The position numbers and the translations under genes were made by a program. Positions 7,976 to 18,460 of a DNA stretch of 64,000 bases are shown here, in pieces. Source of the stretch: Lactobacillus sp. S2-2 (GTDB lineage: Bacteria > Bacillota > Bacilli > Lactobacillales > Lactobacillaceae). The notes beneath the pieces were generated by a model. The model was not told the origin of the DNA. It saw only the letters and a program-made list of their open reading frames with translations, and did not search any database. Positions within the stretch are counted from its first letter, which is position 1, and each line of letters opens with the position of its first letter. The stretch lies in contig NZ_WWFA01000011.1 of NCBI RefSeq assembly GCF_021698855.1, positions 160,530 through 224,529 of the forward strand, read 5' to 3'.

Positions 7976-9679
7976 ATGGTACTTCGATTAATAATTGGCA
8001 TAATAATCATTTCGGGATTATTTTACCTAGCAATTGCTTTTTATCAAAGAAAGTCGTTAACTAAAATAGTTCATAAGGAAAACGAGGAAAAAGACTTTTT
8101 AAAATCACCAATTGAAGATTTGTTAACGAAAGTTGGAGTCCTTGATTTGACAGGAAACTCGTTGAAATTATTTAAAGATAATCAAAAAATGTATGAAACT
8201 ATCTTAAATGATGATTTTCCTGATGTTGATAAATATGTTTTAGATCTTCAAAATAACTTAAAGGGAGTTAATTTTGTTAAGTCAAAAGAATTAAGCGAAA
8301 ATGCATTAGATAAATTAAATATAATTCAAGAAAAAATAGATAATATGAATTCTGATTTACAAGACATTATAGATCTTGATGGTCAGCATGAACATGTTAT
8401 TTCTCAGTTAGAAAAAAAATATAAAAGTTTAAGAGCAATTCTTTTGAATAATAATGCTGATTTTGGTGGATCAATAGATAAATTAGAATCAAAATTAAAT
8501 GAAATTGAAAATAATTTTGATAAATTTTCTAATTTTGTAGATAATGGTGATCATCAAAGTGCTGAAGAAATTTTAACTGATGTTAAAGCAGATACTAAAA
8601 AATTAGAAGAAGATATTTCAAGTATACCAACTATATATAAAAATATGAAAACTGAATATCCAAGTCAATTTAAAGAATTAAAATACGCATTAGGAAGTTT
8701 GTTAAATAGTGGTATTAATTTTCAAAATTCAAATATATCTGAAGAAATTGATTCACTTGAAAAAAAATTAAATGATAATTTCTTGAATTTAAATAATTTA
8801 GACTTAAGTTTAGTTAATAAAAATAATAATTATATTGAAGAAAAAATAGATGGATTGTATGATGAATTTGAAAGTGAATATCTAGCAAGACAGTATGTTG
8901 AAAAAAATCAAAAAATGGTTTTTGATTTTATAAAACATGCTAATAGTCAAAGTGATGAATTATTAACAAAATTAAATAAATTAAATCATAATTATAGTTT
9001 AGAACATGATGAAATGAATCTTTCTGAAAAAATGAATCAAGATATTAGTGATATTAAAATTAGTTATAATCATAATATTGATTTAATAAATAATGAAAAA
9101 GCTGTTTATTCAATGATTAAGGAAGACTTTTTATCTTTTATTAAAGATTTAACTGAAATTGAGAAAAAGCAAAAAAATATTAATGATTCAGTATCTGATT
9201 TATCTGAAGAAGAAGAAAAAGTTTCAAAAAAATTATTTGACTTAGATTTAGAAATGCATAGTATTGAAAGAAAAATTGATGTTTTAAATCTTCCAGGGAT
9301 ATCAAATGGTTATTTGGAATTTTTTGATTTAGTTTCAAGTGAAATAATGAAACTTAATAAAACAATGAAAAAACAAAAGATTAGTATGGATGAAGTAAAA
9401 AAACAGATTAAAAAAATTGAATCTGATAGGGATATTTTGAATGAAAAAACAAAAGAGTTAATTGATAGTGCTGTTTTAGCAGAGAGATCAATGCAATATG
9501 CTAATCGATATAAAGCGTTTGATGAAGATATTAATGTATCATTAGCACAATCAAAAAAATTATTTGAAAATGATTATAAATATAAAGAAAGTTTAGATGT
9601 TATTGCAGAAGCTATTAATAAAGCTAATCCTGGATCTTATCAAAAAATAGAGGATGAGTATTTTAAACAAGAGAGCTAG
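7976..9679 (+). CDS. ezrA: Septation ring formation regulator EzrA
   Basis: EzrA is a membrane-anchored spectrin-like protein that restrains FtsZ rings and links them to wall synthesis. This 567-residue protein has one N-terminal transmembrane helix (about residues 4-22) with the rest in the cytoplasm, made of long coiled-coil repeats, and ends in EDINVSLAQSKKLFENDYKYK-type text found in the family. I choose ATG 7976 because the GGGATGGG site lies 7 bases upstream; ATG 7964 lies inside that site. A TATAAT at 7921 is the probable -10. It is a single-gene unit closed by a terminator. Length is normal. Confidence 0.92.
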   Translation: MVLRLIIGIIIISGLFYLAIAFYQRKSLTKIVHKENEEKDFLKSPIEDLLTKVGVLDLTGNSLKLFKDNQKMYETILNDDFPDVDKYVLDLQNNLKGVNFVKSKELSENALDKLNIIQEKIDNMNSDLQDIIDLDGQHEHVISQLEKKYKSLRAILLNNNADFGGSIDKLESKLNEIENNFDKFSNFVDNGDHQSAEEILTDVKADTKKLEEDISSIPTIYKNMKTEYPSQFKELKYALGSLLNSGINFQNSNISEEIDSLEKKLNDNFLNLNNLDLSLVNKNNNYIEEKIDGLYDEFESEYLARQYVEKNQKMVFDFIKHANSQSDELLTKLNKLNHNYSLEHDEMNLSEKMNQDISDIKISYNHNIDLINNEKAVYSMIKEDFLSFIKDLTEIEKKQKNINDSVSDLSEEEEKVSKKLFDLDLEMHSIERKIDVLNLPGISNGYLEFFDLVSSEIMKLNKTMKKQKISMDEVKKQIKKIESDRDILNEKTKELIDSAVLAERSMQYANRYKAFDEDINVSLAQSKKLFENDYKYKESLDVIAEAINKANPGSYQKIEDEYFKQES

Positions 9680-9697
9680 ATATTTCTAGCTTTTTTT
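9674..9697 (+). terminator. Terminator after ezrA
   Basis: A 7-bp stem (9674-9680 with 9685-9691), a 4-base loop and seven T. The ezrA stop lies in the left arm. Confidence 0.85.
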
Positions 9698-9724
9698 GTT
9701 TGTTGATTAAATTCTTGATATAAT
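9696..9724 (+). promoter_or_regulatory. Promoter of the cysteine desulfurase-thiI operon
   Basis: TTGTTT (9696-9701), a 17-bp spacer and a perfect TATAAT (9719-9724), 33 bases before the gene start. Confidence 0.6.
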
Positions 9725-9756
9725 AAAGTAAGTAATTTTAGAGAAGAGGAATTTTG

Positions 9757-10902
9757 ATGATTTATTTTGATAATAGTGCAACGACAAAAATAAATGACGA
9801 TGCGTTGAAGTCTTATCAAAAAGTGAGTGAAACATATTGGGGTAATCCATCAAGTCTCCATAAATTTGGGGAAGAATCATTTTCGTTATTAAATCAGTCA
9901 AGAAAACAAATTGCTGATTTATTTAATGTTAATTCAGATGAAATTTTTTTTACAAGTGGTGGAACTGAAGGAGATAACTGGATAATTAAAGGTGTTGCTT
10001 TAAATAAGAAAAAGTTTGGTAATCATATTATTACTTCTTCTATTGAACATCCGGCAGTTATGAATTCTTTACACCAATTAGAAGATAATGGATTTGAAGT
10101 TACTTATCTACCAGTTGATGAAGATGGTCGTGTCTCTGTTGATAGTTTAAAAGAAGCGATTAATGAAAATACAATTTTAGTTTCAATAATGGGAATTAAT
10201 AATGAAATTGGTGCAGTTCAGCCAATTGACGAAATATCTAATTTATTAAGTCATTATCCTAAAATTGATTTTCATGTTGATGCAGTTCAAACTGTTGGTA
10301 AAGGTGATATAAATTTCTTTTTAAATGAGAACGTTAATTATGCAACGTTTTCAGGTCATAAATTTCATGGTCCCCGTGGTGTTGGATTTGTTTATATTCA
10401 AAGAGGTAAAAGACTTGATCCATTAATTGCAGGTGGTGGACAAGAAAAAAATCAAAGAAGTGGTACAGAAAATGTTCCAGCAATTGTTGCAATGTCCAAA
10501 GCTTTAAGAATTACATTAGATAATTATGATGTTAAAATTCAAGGACAAAAATCAATTAAAGAAATGATTTTAAATCATATTCAAAATTTCGATAAAGTTG
10601 TTCCTTTTTCAAAAGATAATGACAACTTTGCACCACATATTTTATGTTTTGCAATTAAGGGCGTTCGTGGAGAAACAATTGTACACGCTTTTGAACAATA
10701 TGATATTTATATTTCAACGACTAGTGCTTGCTCATCAAAAAAACAACAGATATCGGGAACATTAAAGTCGATGAATATTGAAGACGATATCGCAACAAGT
10801 GCAGTTAGAATCTCTTTAGATGAAGATAATACTAAAGATGAAGCAAAGAAATTTTTAGAAATTTTTGATATTTTATATAAAAAATTTGATAAATTAAGTT
10901 AG
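9757..10902 (+). CDS. Cysteine desulfurase (NifS/IscS-like), partner of ThiI
   Basis: A 381-residue PLP enzyme that takes sulfur from cysteine and passes it on as persulfide. It shows the N-terminal YFDNSATT, the PLP lysine in [10 protein letters not shown] (Lys202), the arginine-rich RSGTENV, and the active-site cysteine in TSACSSKKQ (Cys325). It is 16 bases upstream of thiI, so it most likely feeds sulfur to ThiI for 4-thiouridine in tRNA, as NifZ does in B. subtilis. Start ATG 9757 sits 6 bases after AGAGGA; TTG 9754 is too close. The enzyme class is certain. The partner is inferred from the operon. Confidence 0.94.
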   Translation: MIYFDNSATTKINDDALKSYQKVSETYWGNPSSLHKFGEESFSLLNQSRKQIADLFNVNSDEIFFTSGGTEGDNWIIKGVALNKKKFGNHIITSSIEHPAVMNSLHQLEDNGFEVTYLPVDEDGRVSVDSLKEAINENTILVSIMGINNEIGAVQPIDEISNLLSHYPKIDFHVDAVQTVGKGDINFFLNENVNYATFSGHKFHGPRGVGFVYIQRGKRLDPLIAGGGQEKNQRSGTENVPAIVAMSKALRITLDNYDVKIQGQKSIKEMILNHIQNFDKVVPFSKDNDNFAPHILCFAIKGVRGETIVHAFEQYDIYISTTSACSSKKQQISGTLKSMNIEDDIATSAVRISLDEDNTKDEAKKFLEIFDILYKKFDKLS

Positions 10903-10918
10903 AAAAGGAGCTTTGTTA

Positions 10919-12142
10919 ATGAATTATAGCGAAATAATGGTTCGTTACGGTGAATTATCGACTAAAGGTAAAAACCGTAAAACTTTCATCTCCCAACTTG
11001 CTAATAATGTGAAATCAGTACTTAGAGAATTTGAAGATGTTACGATTAATGCACAACGTGATCGTTTACATGTCAATTTAAACGGTGCAGATTCTGATGC
11101 TGTTATGAAAAATCTTGATCGAGTTTTTGGAATTGAAACATACTCTCCAGTAATGAGATTAGACAAAGATTCTGAAATCAGTGATATTCAATTAATGTCT
11201 AAACAGATGATTGAAGATGAAATTAGTGAATCAACAACATTCAAAATTACTACTAAAAGACAAAATAAAGATTTTAATTTAAGTACTTATGAATTAAATG
11301 ATCAGATTGGTAGTTATCTACTTGATAATTTCGAAAATTTAAAGGTGGATTTAAAACATCCAGATATAAACTTAAGAATAGAAGTTAGAATGAGTGGTAT
11401 TTATTTATCCAGCAAAACCATTCAAGGAGCTTTAGGATTACCAGTTGGAACTGGTGGAAGAGCAACAATGATGTTATCTGGTGGAATTGATTCTCCAGTA
11501 GCTGCTTATATGGCTATGAAAAGAGGAGTTAAACTAGATATGGTGCATTTTTATAGTCCTCCATACACTAGTGAACAAGCATTAGCTAAGGCAAAAGACT
11601 TAGCATCTAAGCTTGCTGGTTTTGGTAGTTCAATTAACTTTATTCAAGTTCCTTTTACTAAAATTCAAGAAGAAGTAAAAGAAAAAGTTCCTGAAGGTTA
11701 CTTGATGACAATTCAAAGAAGATTCATGTTAAAAATAACCGCTGAATTAACAAAGAAAAGAAATGCCACTGGAGTTTTTACTGGAGAATCATTAGGTCAG
11801 GTGGCCTCTCAAACAATGGAAAGTATGATGGCAATTAATGATGTTACTTCATTACCTGTTTTAAGACCGTTATTATCGCTTGATAAAACTGAGATTATTA
11901 GTATTGCAAGAAAAATTGATACTTATGATTTGTCAATCATGCCTTTTGAGGATTGTTGTACTATTTTTACGCCTCCTTCACCTAAAACTAAACCAGATTT
12001 AGAAAAAACAAGACATTTTGAAAAAAATGTTGATGTCGATTCGATGGTTAAAGAGGCTGTTGATAATATTAAAGTTACAAAAATTAAAGCTGGAGAAAGT
12101 TATTTAAATAGTCAAGAAGATGTTTTTTCTGAATTGTTATAA
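10919..12142 (+). CDS. thiI: tRNA 4-thiouridine synthetase ThiI
   Basis: A 407-residue enzyme that adenylates and thiolates U8 of tRNA. It has an N-terminal ferredoxin-like region, a THUMP domain (about 60-165), and the PP-loop SGGIDSPVA (187-195). The C-terminus ends near [16 protein letters not shown] without a rhodanese domain, as in other Bacilli, where the sulfur comes from a dedicated cysteine desulfurase such as the gene just upstream. Start ATG 10919 is 8 bases after AAAAGGAG; TTG 10913 is too close. The final gene of its operon, it is followed by the valS promoter. Confidence 0.96.
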   Translation: MNYSEIMVRYGELSTKGKNRKTFISQLANNVKSVLREFEDVTINAQRDRLHVNLNGADSDAVMKNLDRVFGIETYSPVMRLDKDSEISDIQLMSKQMIEDEISESTTFKITTKRQNKDFNLSTYELNDQIGSYLLDNFENLKVDLKHPDINLRIEVRMSGIYLSSKTIQGALGLPVGTGGRATMMLSGGIDSPVAAYMAMKRGVKLDMVHFYSPPYTSEQALAKAKDLASKLAGFGSSINFIQVPFTKIQEEVKEKVPEGYLMTIQRRFMLKITAELTKKRNATGVFTGESLGQVASQTMESMMAINDVTSLPVLRPLLSLDKTEIISIARKIDTYDLSIMPFEDCCTIFTPPSPKTKPDLEKTRHFEKNVDVDSMVKEAVDNIKVTKIKAGESYLNSQEDVFSELL

Positions 12143-12153
12143 AAGATATTTTA

Positions 12154-12182
12154 TTGACTATTAAATAAAATTTGGTTATATT
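12154..12182 (+). promoter_or_regulatory. Promoter of the valS T-box transcript
   Basis: TTGACT (12154-12159), a 17-bp spacer and TATATT (12177-12182). Transcription would start just before the T-box leader. Confidence 0.75.
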
Positions 12183-12189
12183 ATTATTA

Positions 12190-12408
12190 ACAAAAGCAAT
12201 GAACAAGAGGATTAGATTTGATTATCTAAGAGAAGAAGGTAAATGCTGAAAACCTTTTATTAGAATCTATGTGTAGCTTGTGAGCTGTTATAATGAATCT
12301 TAGTAGTTATGACCGGTGCTATCCGTTATTTAGAAGAGAGATTATATAATCTATAATCTAATTTAGGTGGCACCGCGAGCATTCGTCCTATGACGAGTGC
12401 TTTTTTTT
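12190..12408 (+). promoter_or_regulatory. T-box riboswitch of valS (tRNA-Val sensor)
   Basis: The 250-base gap before valS holds a T-box leader. The T-box core AGGTGGCACCGCG is at 12365-12377, directly before an intrinsic terminator (stem 12379-12387 with 12392-12400, eight T). In stem I, ACAAG (12203-12207) pairs with CTTGT (12277-12281) and AGATT (12214-12218) with AATCT (12264-12268). Between them lies GTA (12273-12275), the probable valine specifier codon. Uncharged tRNA-Val would favour the antiterminator and switch valS on. The T-box is certain; the exact specifier is my reading. Confidence 0.92.
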
Positions 12409-12430
12409 ATAAAAATAGAGGTGAATAGTT

Positions 12431-15091
12431 ATGAATGATAAATTAAATATGTCAACGAAGTATAATCCAACTGAAGTTGAAAAAGGAATGTATCAACAAT
12501 GGTTAAATGATGGTGAATTTAAACCAAATGAAAATAAAGAAGCAAAGCCATACTCAATTGTATTACCTCCACCAAATGTTACTGGTAAATTACATTTAGG
12601 TCATGCTTGGAATACGACTTTACAAGATATGTTGATTAGACAAAAGAGAATGCAAGGTTATGACACCAGCTGGATTCCAGGAATGGATCATGCAGGAATT
12701 GCAACTCAAGCTAAAGTAGAAGCTAAATTAAAAGAACAAGGTATTACAAGATACGATTTGGGTCGTGAAAAATTTGTCGATGAAGTCTGGGATTGGAAAA
12801 ATGAATTTGCTAAAACAATTCATGATCAATGGTCTAAGCTTGGACTTTCATTAGATTATGATAAAGAATATTTTACACTAGATGATAATTTATCTAAGGC
12901 CGTTAAAAAAGTATTCGTTGATTTATACAATGAAGGATTAATCTATCGTGCTGAATACATCATTAATTGGGATCCACAAGCAAAAACTGCTTTGTCTGAC
13001 ATTGAAGTAATTCACCAAGATGATAAAGGTGCATTTTATCATGTTAAATATCCATTTGCAGATGGAACAATATTTAATGGGAATGACTATATTGAAATTG
13101 CTACAACTAGACCTGAAACAATGATGGGAGATGTAGCTGTAGCTGTTAACCCAGATGATGAAAGATATAAGGACTTAGTTGGTAAAGAATTAATAGTGCC
13201 ATTAATTAATCGTACAATTCCAATTATTGCAGATGCTTATGTTGATAAAGATTTTGGAACTGGAATGGTTAAAATAACTCCTGCACATGATCCTAATGAT
13301 TTTAAGGTAGGAAATCGCCATGATTTAGAACGTATTAACACTATGAATGAAGATGCAACAATGAATGAAAATGCTGGCAAATATGTTGGTATGGATCGTT
13401 TTGAAGCTCGAAAAGCAATGGTTGATGATTTAAAAGATTTAGATTTAATTATTAAAATAGACCCTCTCGTTCATTCAGTTGGACATTCAGAAAGAACTGG
13501 AGTACAAGTTGAAGCAAGATTATCAACACAATGGTTTGTAAAGATGGAACCATTAGCTAAAGATGCAATTGCTAATCAATCAACTGATGATGCAGTAAAT
13601 TTTGTTCCAAAAAGATTTGAAAATACATTTAATCAATGGATGGAAAATATTCATGATTGGGTTATTTCAAGACAATTATGGTGGGGTCATCAAATTCCAG
13701 CTTGGTACCACAAAGAAACTGGTGAAATGTATGTTGGAGAAGAAGCTCCTAAAGATATTGAAAATTGGGAACAAGACCAAGATGTTTTAGATACATGGTT
13801 CTCGTCAGCATTAGTTCCATTTTCAAGTCTAGAATGGCCTAATGAAGAATCAGAACAATACCAAAGATATTTCCCTAATAACACTTTGGTCACTGGTGAA
13901 GATATTATCTTTTTCTGGGTTTCAAGAATGATTTTTCAAAGTAAACACTTTACTAAACAAGCTCCATTTAGAAATGTTTTACTCCATGGATTAATTCGAG
14001 ATGAACAAGGTAGAAAGATGAGTAAATCATTAGGTAACGGAATTGATCCAATGGATGTTATTGACAAATATGGAGCTGATTCACTGCGTTGGTTCTTATC
14101 TAATGGAACTACACCTGGACAAGACTTACGTTTTTCATATACTAAAATGGATTCTGCTTGGAATTTTATTAATAAGATTTGGAATGCTAGTCGTTATGTA
14201 ATTATGAATTTAGATGGATTAGATAAGATTACATTACCTGATAAGAGTGAATGGGATTTAGCAGATAAATGGATTATTTCTAAGTTAAATAAATTAGTTA
14301 AGCATGTTACTGAAGAATTTGATAAATTTAATTTCGGTGAAGCTAATCGTGCTCTATATAATTTCATTTGGAATGATTTTTGTGACTGGTATATTGAAAT
14401 GAGTAAAGAAAAATTAAATAGTGATGATCAACAAGTTAAAATTAATACTCAAAATATTTTAGGATATGTTCTTGATCAAACTCTTCGTTTAATTCATCCA
14501 GTAATGCCATTTATTTCTGAAAAAATCTGGTTAACAATGCCTCATGAAGGTAAATCGTTGGTTAATGCTAAGTATCCAGAATATGTATCAGAATTGGATG
14601 ATAATAACGCTGAATCAGATATGAATAGTTTGATTGAATTAATTAAGGCTGTTAGAAATATTCGTTCTGAAGCTAATGCTCCAATGTCTAGTTCAGTAGA
14701 TATTTTAATTAAAACTGATAATGAAAAACTAAAAGAAGTTTTTGAAAGTAATCGTGATTATATTGATCGTTTCTGTCACCCTGAAAAATTAGAAATTGGT
14801 AATGATATTAATGTACCTAATTTATCAATGACATCGGTAATTTCTGATGCTGAAATTAGTATCCCATTAGCTGAATTAGTAGATCTTAATGAAGAAATTT
14901 CAAGAATTGAAAAAGATATTAAGAATTTTGAAGCTGAAGTAAAACGTGCTAATGGAAAATTAGCAAATGAAAAATTTGTTAATAATGCGCCAGAAAAATT
15001 GGTTGAAGAAGAAAAGCAAAAGAGAATAGATAATCAGACTAAATTAGATACTGCAAAACGTAGATTAGAAGAAGTTAAAAATTCTCTATAA
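12431..15091 (+). CDS. valS: Valyl-tRNA synthetase
   Basis: A class Ia synthetase of 886 residues that charges tRNA-Val. It has the HIGH motif as HLGH (55-58), KMSKS at 529-533, the connective editing domain with [18 protein letters not shown], the anticodon-binding region, and the C-terminal coiled coil from about residue 815 that is typical of ValRS. It starts after GAGGTG in the T-box leader and ends at its own hairpin. Length and motifs are normal. Confidence 0.98.
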   Translation: MNDKLNMSTKYNPTEVEKGMYQQWLNDGEFKPNENKEAKPYSIVLPPPNVTGKLHLGHAWNTTLQDMLIRQKRMQGYDTSWIPGMDHAGIATQAKVEAKLKEQGITRYDLGREKFVDEVWDWKNEFAKTIHDQWSKLGLSLDYDKEYFTLDDNLSKAVKKVFVDLYNEGLIYRAEYIINWDPQAKTALSDIEVIHQDDKGAFYHVKYPFADGTIFNGNDYIEIATTRPETMMGDVAVAVNPDDERYKDLVGKELIVPLINRTIPIIADAYVDKDFGTGMVKITPAHDPNDFKVGNRHDLERINTMNEDATMNENAGKYVGMDRFEARKAMVDDLKDLDLIIKIDPLVHSVGHSERTGVQVEARLSTQWFVKMEPLAKDAIANQSTDDAVNFVPKRFENTFNQWMENIHDWVISRQLWWGHQIPAWYHKETGEMYVGEEAPKDIENWEQDQDVLDTWFSSALVPFSSLEWPNEESEQYQRYFPNNTLVTGEDIIFFWVSRMIFQSKHFTKQAPFRNVLLHGLIRDEQGRKMSKSLGNGIDPMDVIDKYGADSLRWFLSNGTTPGQDLRFSYTKMDSAWNFINKIWNASRYVIMNLDGLDKITLPDKSEWDLADKWIISKLNKLVKHVTEEFDKFNFGEANRALYNFIWNDFCDWYIEMSKEKLNSDDQQVKINTQNILGYVLDQTLRLIHPVMPFISEKIWLTMPHEGKSLVNAKYPEYVSELDDNNAESDMNSLIELIKAVRNIRSEANAPMSSSVDILIKTDNEKLKEVFESNRDYIDRFCHPEKLEIGNDINVPNLSMTSVISDAEISIPLAELVDLNEEISRIEKDIKNFEAEVKRANGKLANEKFVNNAPEKLVEEEKQKRIDNQTKLDTAKRRLEEVKNSL

Positions 15092-15092
15092 T

Positions 15093-15121
15093 AAAAGACA
15101 GCAATTATGCTGTCTTTTTTA
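15093..15121 (+). terminator. Terminator after valS
   Basis: An 11-bp stem (15093-15103 with 15108-15118), a 4-base loop and a T run. folC begins right behind it, so folC depends on readthrough or an unseen promoter. Confidence 0.85.
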
Positions 15122-15138
15122 TCAGGAAAGGAAGAATA

Positions 15139-16413
15139 ATTATTAATTATGAAGAATCTTTAAATTTTATTCATGGCAGACCAAGAATTCAAAAAAATCC
15201 TGGACTTGCAAGAATGAAAAATTTACTAAATAAATTAGATAATCCACAGTTCGAAAATAAAACTATTCATATTGTCGGAACAAATGGTAAAGGATCTACT
15301 TTGACTTTTTTGAAAAATATTTTGATCGGACATGGATATCAAATTGGAACTTTTATTTCTCCTTTTATTGTGAAATTTAATGAAAGAATATCTTTTAATA
15401 ATAAATCTATTTCAGATGACGATTTGGAAGATATTGTTAATTTTATTTTCCCAATTGTTAAAGATATTGATAATAGTAATCCTGATTTATCACCATCTGA
15501 ATTTGAAATAATTACTGCTATTATGTTTATTTATTTTAAAAAAAATCCAGTTGATTATTTACTTATAGAAGCAGGAATAGGTGGTCGAGATGATTCAACT
15601 AATGTTGTAGATTCAATCTTAACGATTATTACTAATGTTGGACTTGATCATACTAAATTGTTAGGTAATACAGTTGAAAAAATTGCAGAAAATAAAGCAG
15701 ATGTCATAACCAAAAATACTAATGTTGTTGTCGGTAAAGTAAATGATTCAATTTTTGAAAAAATTAATCAAGTAGCTATCTCTAGAAATGCTAAAATTGC
15801 TAGATTCAATCAAGATTATGGTTTTAAAAAAATTGATCAAGCATTATATAAAATAATTGATCAAAATTTTATATTAGATAGTAATAAGATGTTAATGAAT
15901 AATCAGGTAGAAATTTTAAATGCAACTGTTGCAATTGAAGCATTGAAATTTATTTTAGATGAAAAATTGATTGATGAAAATATTGTTCTTGAATCTATTT
16001 ATAAAACTACATGGCCAGGTAGGTATGAAAAAATTAATAGTAATCCTGATATTTATATTGATGGAGCACATAATTTGCCGGCCATTAAAGAATTAAATAA
16101 TATGATAATACAAGGGCAATTCGGGAATAAACTTGTTGTTATTTTAGCGATATTTGAAGATAAAGACTATTTAGATATGATATATGAACTACTTTATAAT
16201 AAAAATATAGAATTAGTTTTAACTAATTTTAATGTAAATGAAAATAGACCAACAGCTAAATTAAATAATTATGCAAAAAAGTTTGAGATTGATTTTTATG
16301 AAAACTGGATAGATGCATATGAATCAAAAAAGAATAAAAATAATATTTTATTTACTGGATCTTTGCTTTTTATTTCAGAAGTTAGAAAAAAATTAGGATT
16401 ATTTAAAAATTAA
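15139..16413 (+). CDS. folC: Folylpolyglutamate/dihydrofolate synthase, probable ATT start
   Basis: A 424-residue Mur-ligase-family enzyme that adds glutamates to folate. The ATP loop GTNGKGST (47-54) and the ISPFIVKFNERISFN segment are clear. Conserved N-terminal text (NYEESLNFIHGRP) is encoded upstream of the first in-frame ATG at 15214, and the frame has no ATG, GTG or TTG before it. The best start is ATT at 15139, 6 bases after AGGAAAGGA, giving Met-Ile-Asn-Tyr-Glu-Glu as in relatives. ATA 15136 and ATT 15142 are alternatives, and a sequencing error cannot be excluded. The gene lies between the valS terminator and mreB. Confidence 0.9.
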   Translation: MINYEESLNFIHGRPRIQKNPGLARMKNLLNKLDNPQFENKTIHIVGTNGKGSTLTFLKNILIGHGYQIGTFISPFIVKFNERISFNNKSISDDDLEDIVNFIFPIVKDIDNSNPDLSPSEFEIITAIMFIYFKKNPVDYLLIEAGIGGRDDSTNVVDSILTIITNVGLDHTKLLGNTVEKIAENKADVITKNTNVVVGKVNDSIFEKINQVAISRNAKIARFNQDYGFKKIDQALYKIIDQNFILDSNKMLMNNQVEILNATVAIEALKFILDEKLIDENIVLESIYKTTWPGRYEKINSNPDIYIDGAHNLPAIKELNNMIIQGQFGNKLVVILAIFEDKDYLDMIYELLYNKNIELVLTNFNVNENRPTAKLNNYAKKFEIDFYENWIDAYESKKNKNNILFTGSLLFISEVRKKLGLFKN

Positions 16414-16460
16414 GAAAATTTATAGCTTTTATCTAAGCAATGAATAATATTACAATGATG

Positions 16461-16469
16461 TGGTATACT
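16461..16469 (+). promoter_or_regulatory. Extended -10 promoter for mreB
   Basis: TGG-TATACT lies 63 bases before the mreB start, in the AT-rich gap after folC. Confidence 0.55.
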
Positions 16470-16532
16470 GAAGTCATTAAAAATTACTATAAATCATTTT
16501 AAAATCAATTAAAAAATGAAGGGATGAATAAT

Positions 16533-17540
16533 TTGTTTGGATTTGGGAGTAAAAATATTGGTATTGATTTAGGAACTGCCAATACTATTGTATATGTTGA
16601 TGGAAAAGGAATCGTTTTGAGAGAACCTTCAGTTGTAGCTAAAAGTACTAAAACTGGAGAAATAGTATCTGTTGGTACAGAGGCACAATCAATGATTGGA
16701 CGTACTCCAGGAAGTATTGAAGCAATTAGACCAATGAAGGATGGTGTAATTGCTGATTATGATACTACTGTATCAATGATTAAACACTATATTGAAAAAG
16801 CACTCGGTAACAGAGGAACTAAGCCATATGTAATGGTTTGTGTCCCTAGTGGAATTACAGCTGTTGAAAAAAGGGCAGTTATTGATGCTACTAAAGTAGC
16901 AGGTGCTAAAGATGCTTATGTTATTGAAGAACCATTTGCAGCTGCAATTGGAGCCGGACTTCCAGTTATGGATCCAACTGGAAGCATGGTTGTTGATATC
17001 GGTGGAGGAACTACTGATGTTGCAACTATCTCATTAGGAGGAATTGTTTCATCTAAATCAGTTAGAATCGCTGGAGATAAGTTTAATGAAGATATCGTTA
17101 CTTATATCAGACAAAATTATAATTTATTAATTGGGGAACCAACAGCTGAAAAATTAAAGAAAAATATTGGGTCTGCATCTGAAGTTAAAGCTAGTGAAAC
17201 AGAAACGGAAATGGTTAGAGGAAGAGATTTGCTAACTGGTTTACCTAAATCTATTGAAATTAGTTCATTAGATATTGCTAGAGCAATTCATGAAGATGTT
17301 TATGAAATTATTAAAACAGTTAAAGAGACCTTAGAAGAAACATCACCAGAAATTTCTGCTGATGTAATTGATTATGGAATTGTTTTAACTGGTGGTGGTG
17401 CTTTATTGCGTAACCTTTCTTCAATTATATCTGAGGAAACTAAAGTACCAGTAACAATTGCAAATGAACCACTAGACTGTGTTGCAATTGGAACCGGTGA
17501 ATCTTTAAAAAGTATTAATGTATTAAAAATTGACAAATAA
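16533..17540 (+). CDS. mreB: Rod-shape-determining protein MreB
   Basis: A complete actin-like MreB of 335 residues that forms membrane-associated filaments directing lateral wall synthesis. It has the phosphate-1 motif [10 protein letters not shown], the [13 protein letters not shown] phosphate-2 motif and [13 protein letters not shown] near the end. I choose TTG 16533, giving the usual [10 protein letters not shown]-terminus, because GAAGGGA lies 8 bases upstream; ATG 16524 overlaps that site. It heads mreBCD-minCD. A second MreB-type gene is cut by the left window edge. Confidence 0.96.
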   Translation: MFGFGSKNIGIDLGTANTIVYVDGKGIVLREPSVVAKSTKTGEIVSVGTEAQSMIGRTPGSIEAIRPMKDGVIADYDTTVSMIKHYIEKALGNRGTKPYVMVCVPSGITAVEKRAVIDATKVAGAKDAYVIEEPFAAAIGAGLPVMDPTGSMVVDIGGGTTDVATISLGGIVSSKSVRIAGDKFNEDIVTYIRQNYNLLIGEPTAEKLKKNIGSASEVKASETETEMVRGRDLLTGLPKSIEISSLDIARAIHEDVYEIIKTVKETLEETSPEISADVIDYGIVLTGGGALLRNLSSIISEETKVPVTIANEPLDCVAIGTGESLKSINVLKIDK

Positions 17541-17543
17541 AAT

Positions 17544-17575
17544 ATCAGCGGGTCGATTTTATGCCCGCTGATTTA
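17544..17575 (+). terminator. GC-rich hairpin between mreB and mreC
   Basis: A 9-bp GC-containing stem (17544-17552 with 17564-17572) with an 11-base loop, followed by an imperfect T tract (TTTATTTTA). It may act as a partial terminator that lowers mreCD-minCD expression relative to mreB. Confidence 0.65.
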
Positions 17576-17600
17576 TTTTATTAAATATTGGAGGAAGACA

Positions 17601-18449
17601 ATGAAAAAGTTTTTTTCTACAAAACGATTATTTATAATTATATTAATAATTATAATAAGTGTTGGTTTAATTGGAGGATCAACTTTTATTCGAAAAAATA
17701 AATCAACTCCATTATTTATTCAGCAATTTGGAAATGATGTAGTTGCGTTTACAAGTAAAATTGTGGTTGTTCCAACAAGAGGAATTAGTAATTTTGTGAA
17801 ATCAACCGGTAATTTGTTAAATACCTATAAAGAAAATGATCATTTAAAAAAGCAAACTGATAAATTAACTGCAACTCAAGTAAAAGACGAAGCTATCCAG
17901 GATGAGAATAAAAAATTAAGAGAACAACTTAATTTAACCAAAACATTAACAAGTTATAATCAAATTAATGCAACCGTAGTTTCAAGAACTCCTTCAGCAT
18001 GGCAAAGACAATTGATTATTGATAAAGGACAAAATGATGGAATTAAGAAAAATATGGCAGTTGTTGTTAATAAAGGACTTGTTGGTAAAATAATTGAAGT
18101 GAATAGAAATAATAGTAAAGTCCAGCTAATTACTGATAATAATCCTGATTCTGATAAGTTTGCCGTCCAAACTTCTAATAAAGGGAAAACAGTTAACGGA
18201 TTGATTAGTGGGACTTCAAGTTCATCAGGTAAATTAGTTATGGGAAGTACAACTACTAAAACTTCTTTAAAAAATGGTAATAAAGTAATCACAAGTGGTT
18301 TAGGAGGAATAACTCCTAAGGGATTATATGTGGGAGAAATTTATTCATCTAGTAAAGATTCTTCTGGATTACCATCTAAGATTTATATTAGACCGGCCGC
18401 AAATATGAATGATATTGATGTTGTAACTGTGGTTAGTAAAAATGAATAA
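17601..18449 (+). CDS. mreC: Rod-shape-determining protein MreC
   Basis: A 282-residue bitopic membrane protein. It has a short cytoplasmic N-terminus, one transmembrane helix (about 10-28), a coiled coil (about 70-115) and the extracellular beta-barrel domain with VVSRTPSAWQRQLIIDKGQNDGI near residue 133. MreC links MreB filaments to penicillin-binding proteins. GGAGG precedes the ATG. It is 11 bases before mreD. Confidence 0.96.
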   Translation: MKKFFSTKRLFIIILIIIISVGLIGGSTFIRKNKSTPLFIQQFGNDVVAFTSKIVVVPTRGISNFVKSTGNLLNTYKENDHLKKQTDKLTATQVKDEAIQDENKKLREQLNLTKTLTSYNQINATVVSRTPSAWQRQLIIDKGQNDGIKKNMAVVVNKGLVGKIIEVNRNNSKVQLITDNNPDSDKFAVQTSNKGKTVNGLISGTSSSSGKLVMGSTTTKTSLKNGNKVITSGLGGITPKGLYVGEIYSSSKDSSGLPSKIYIRPAANMNDIDVVTVVSKNE

Positions 18450-18460
18450 GGGAGATTACT

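Noticed and set aside
15214..16413. folC starting at the first ATG (15214)
   Set aside because: It would cut off the conserved N-terminus that is clearly encoded from 15139 and there is no ribosome binding site before 15214.
16524..16532. mreB start at ATG 16524
   Set aside because: The ATG lies at the edge of the GAAGGGA site; TTG 16533 has proper spacing and gives the usual [10 protein letters not shown]-terminus.
17960..18292. Minus-strand open frame inside mreC (110 codons)
   Set aside because: It is antisense to a well-conserved gene, has no ribosome binding site and looks like a shadow of mreC codon use.
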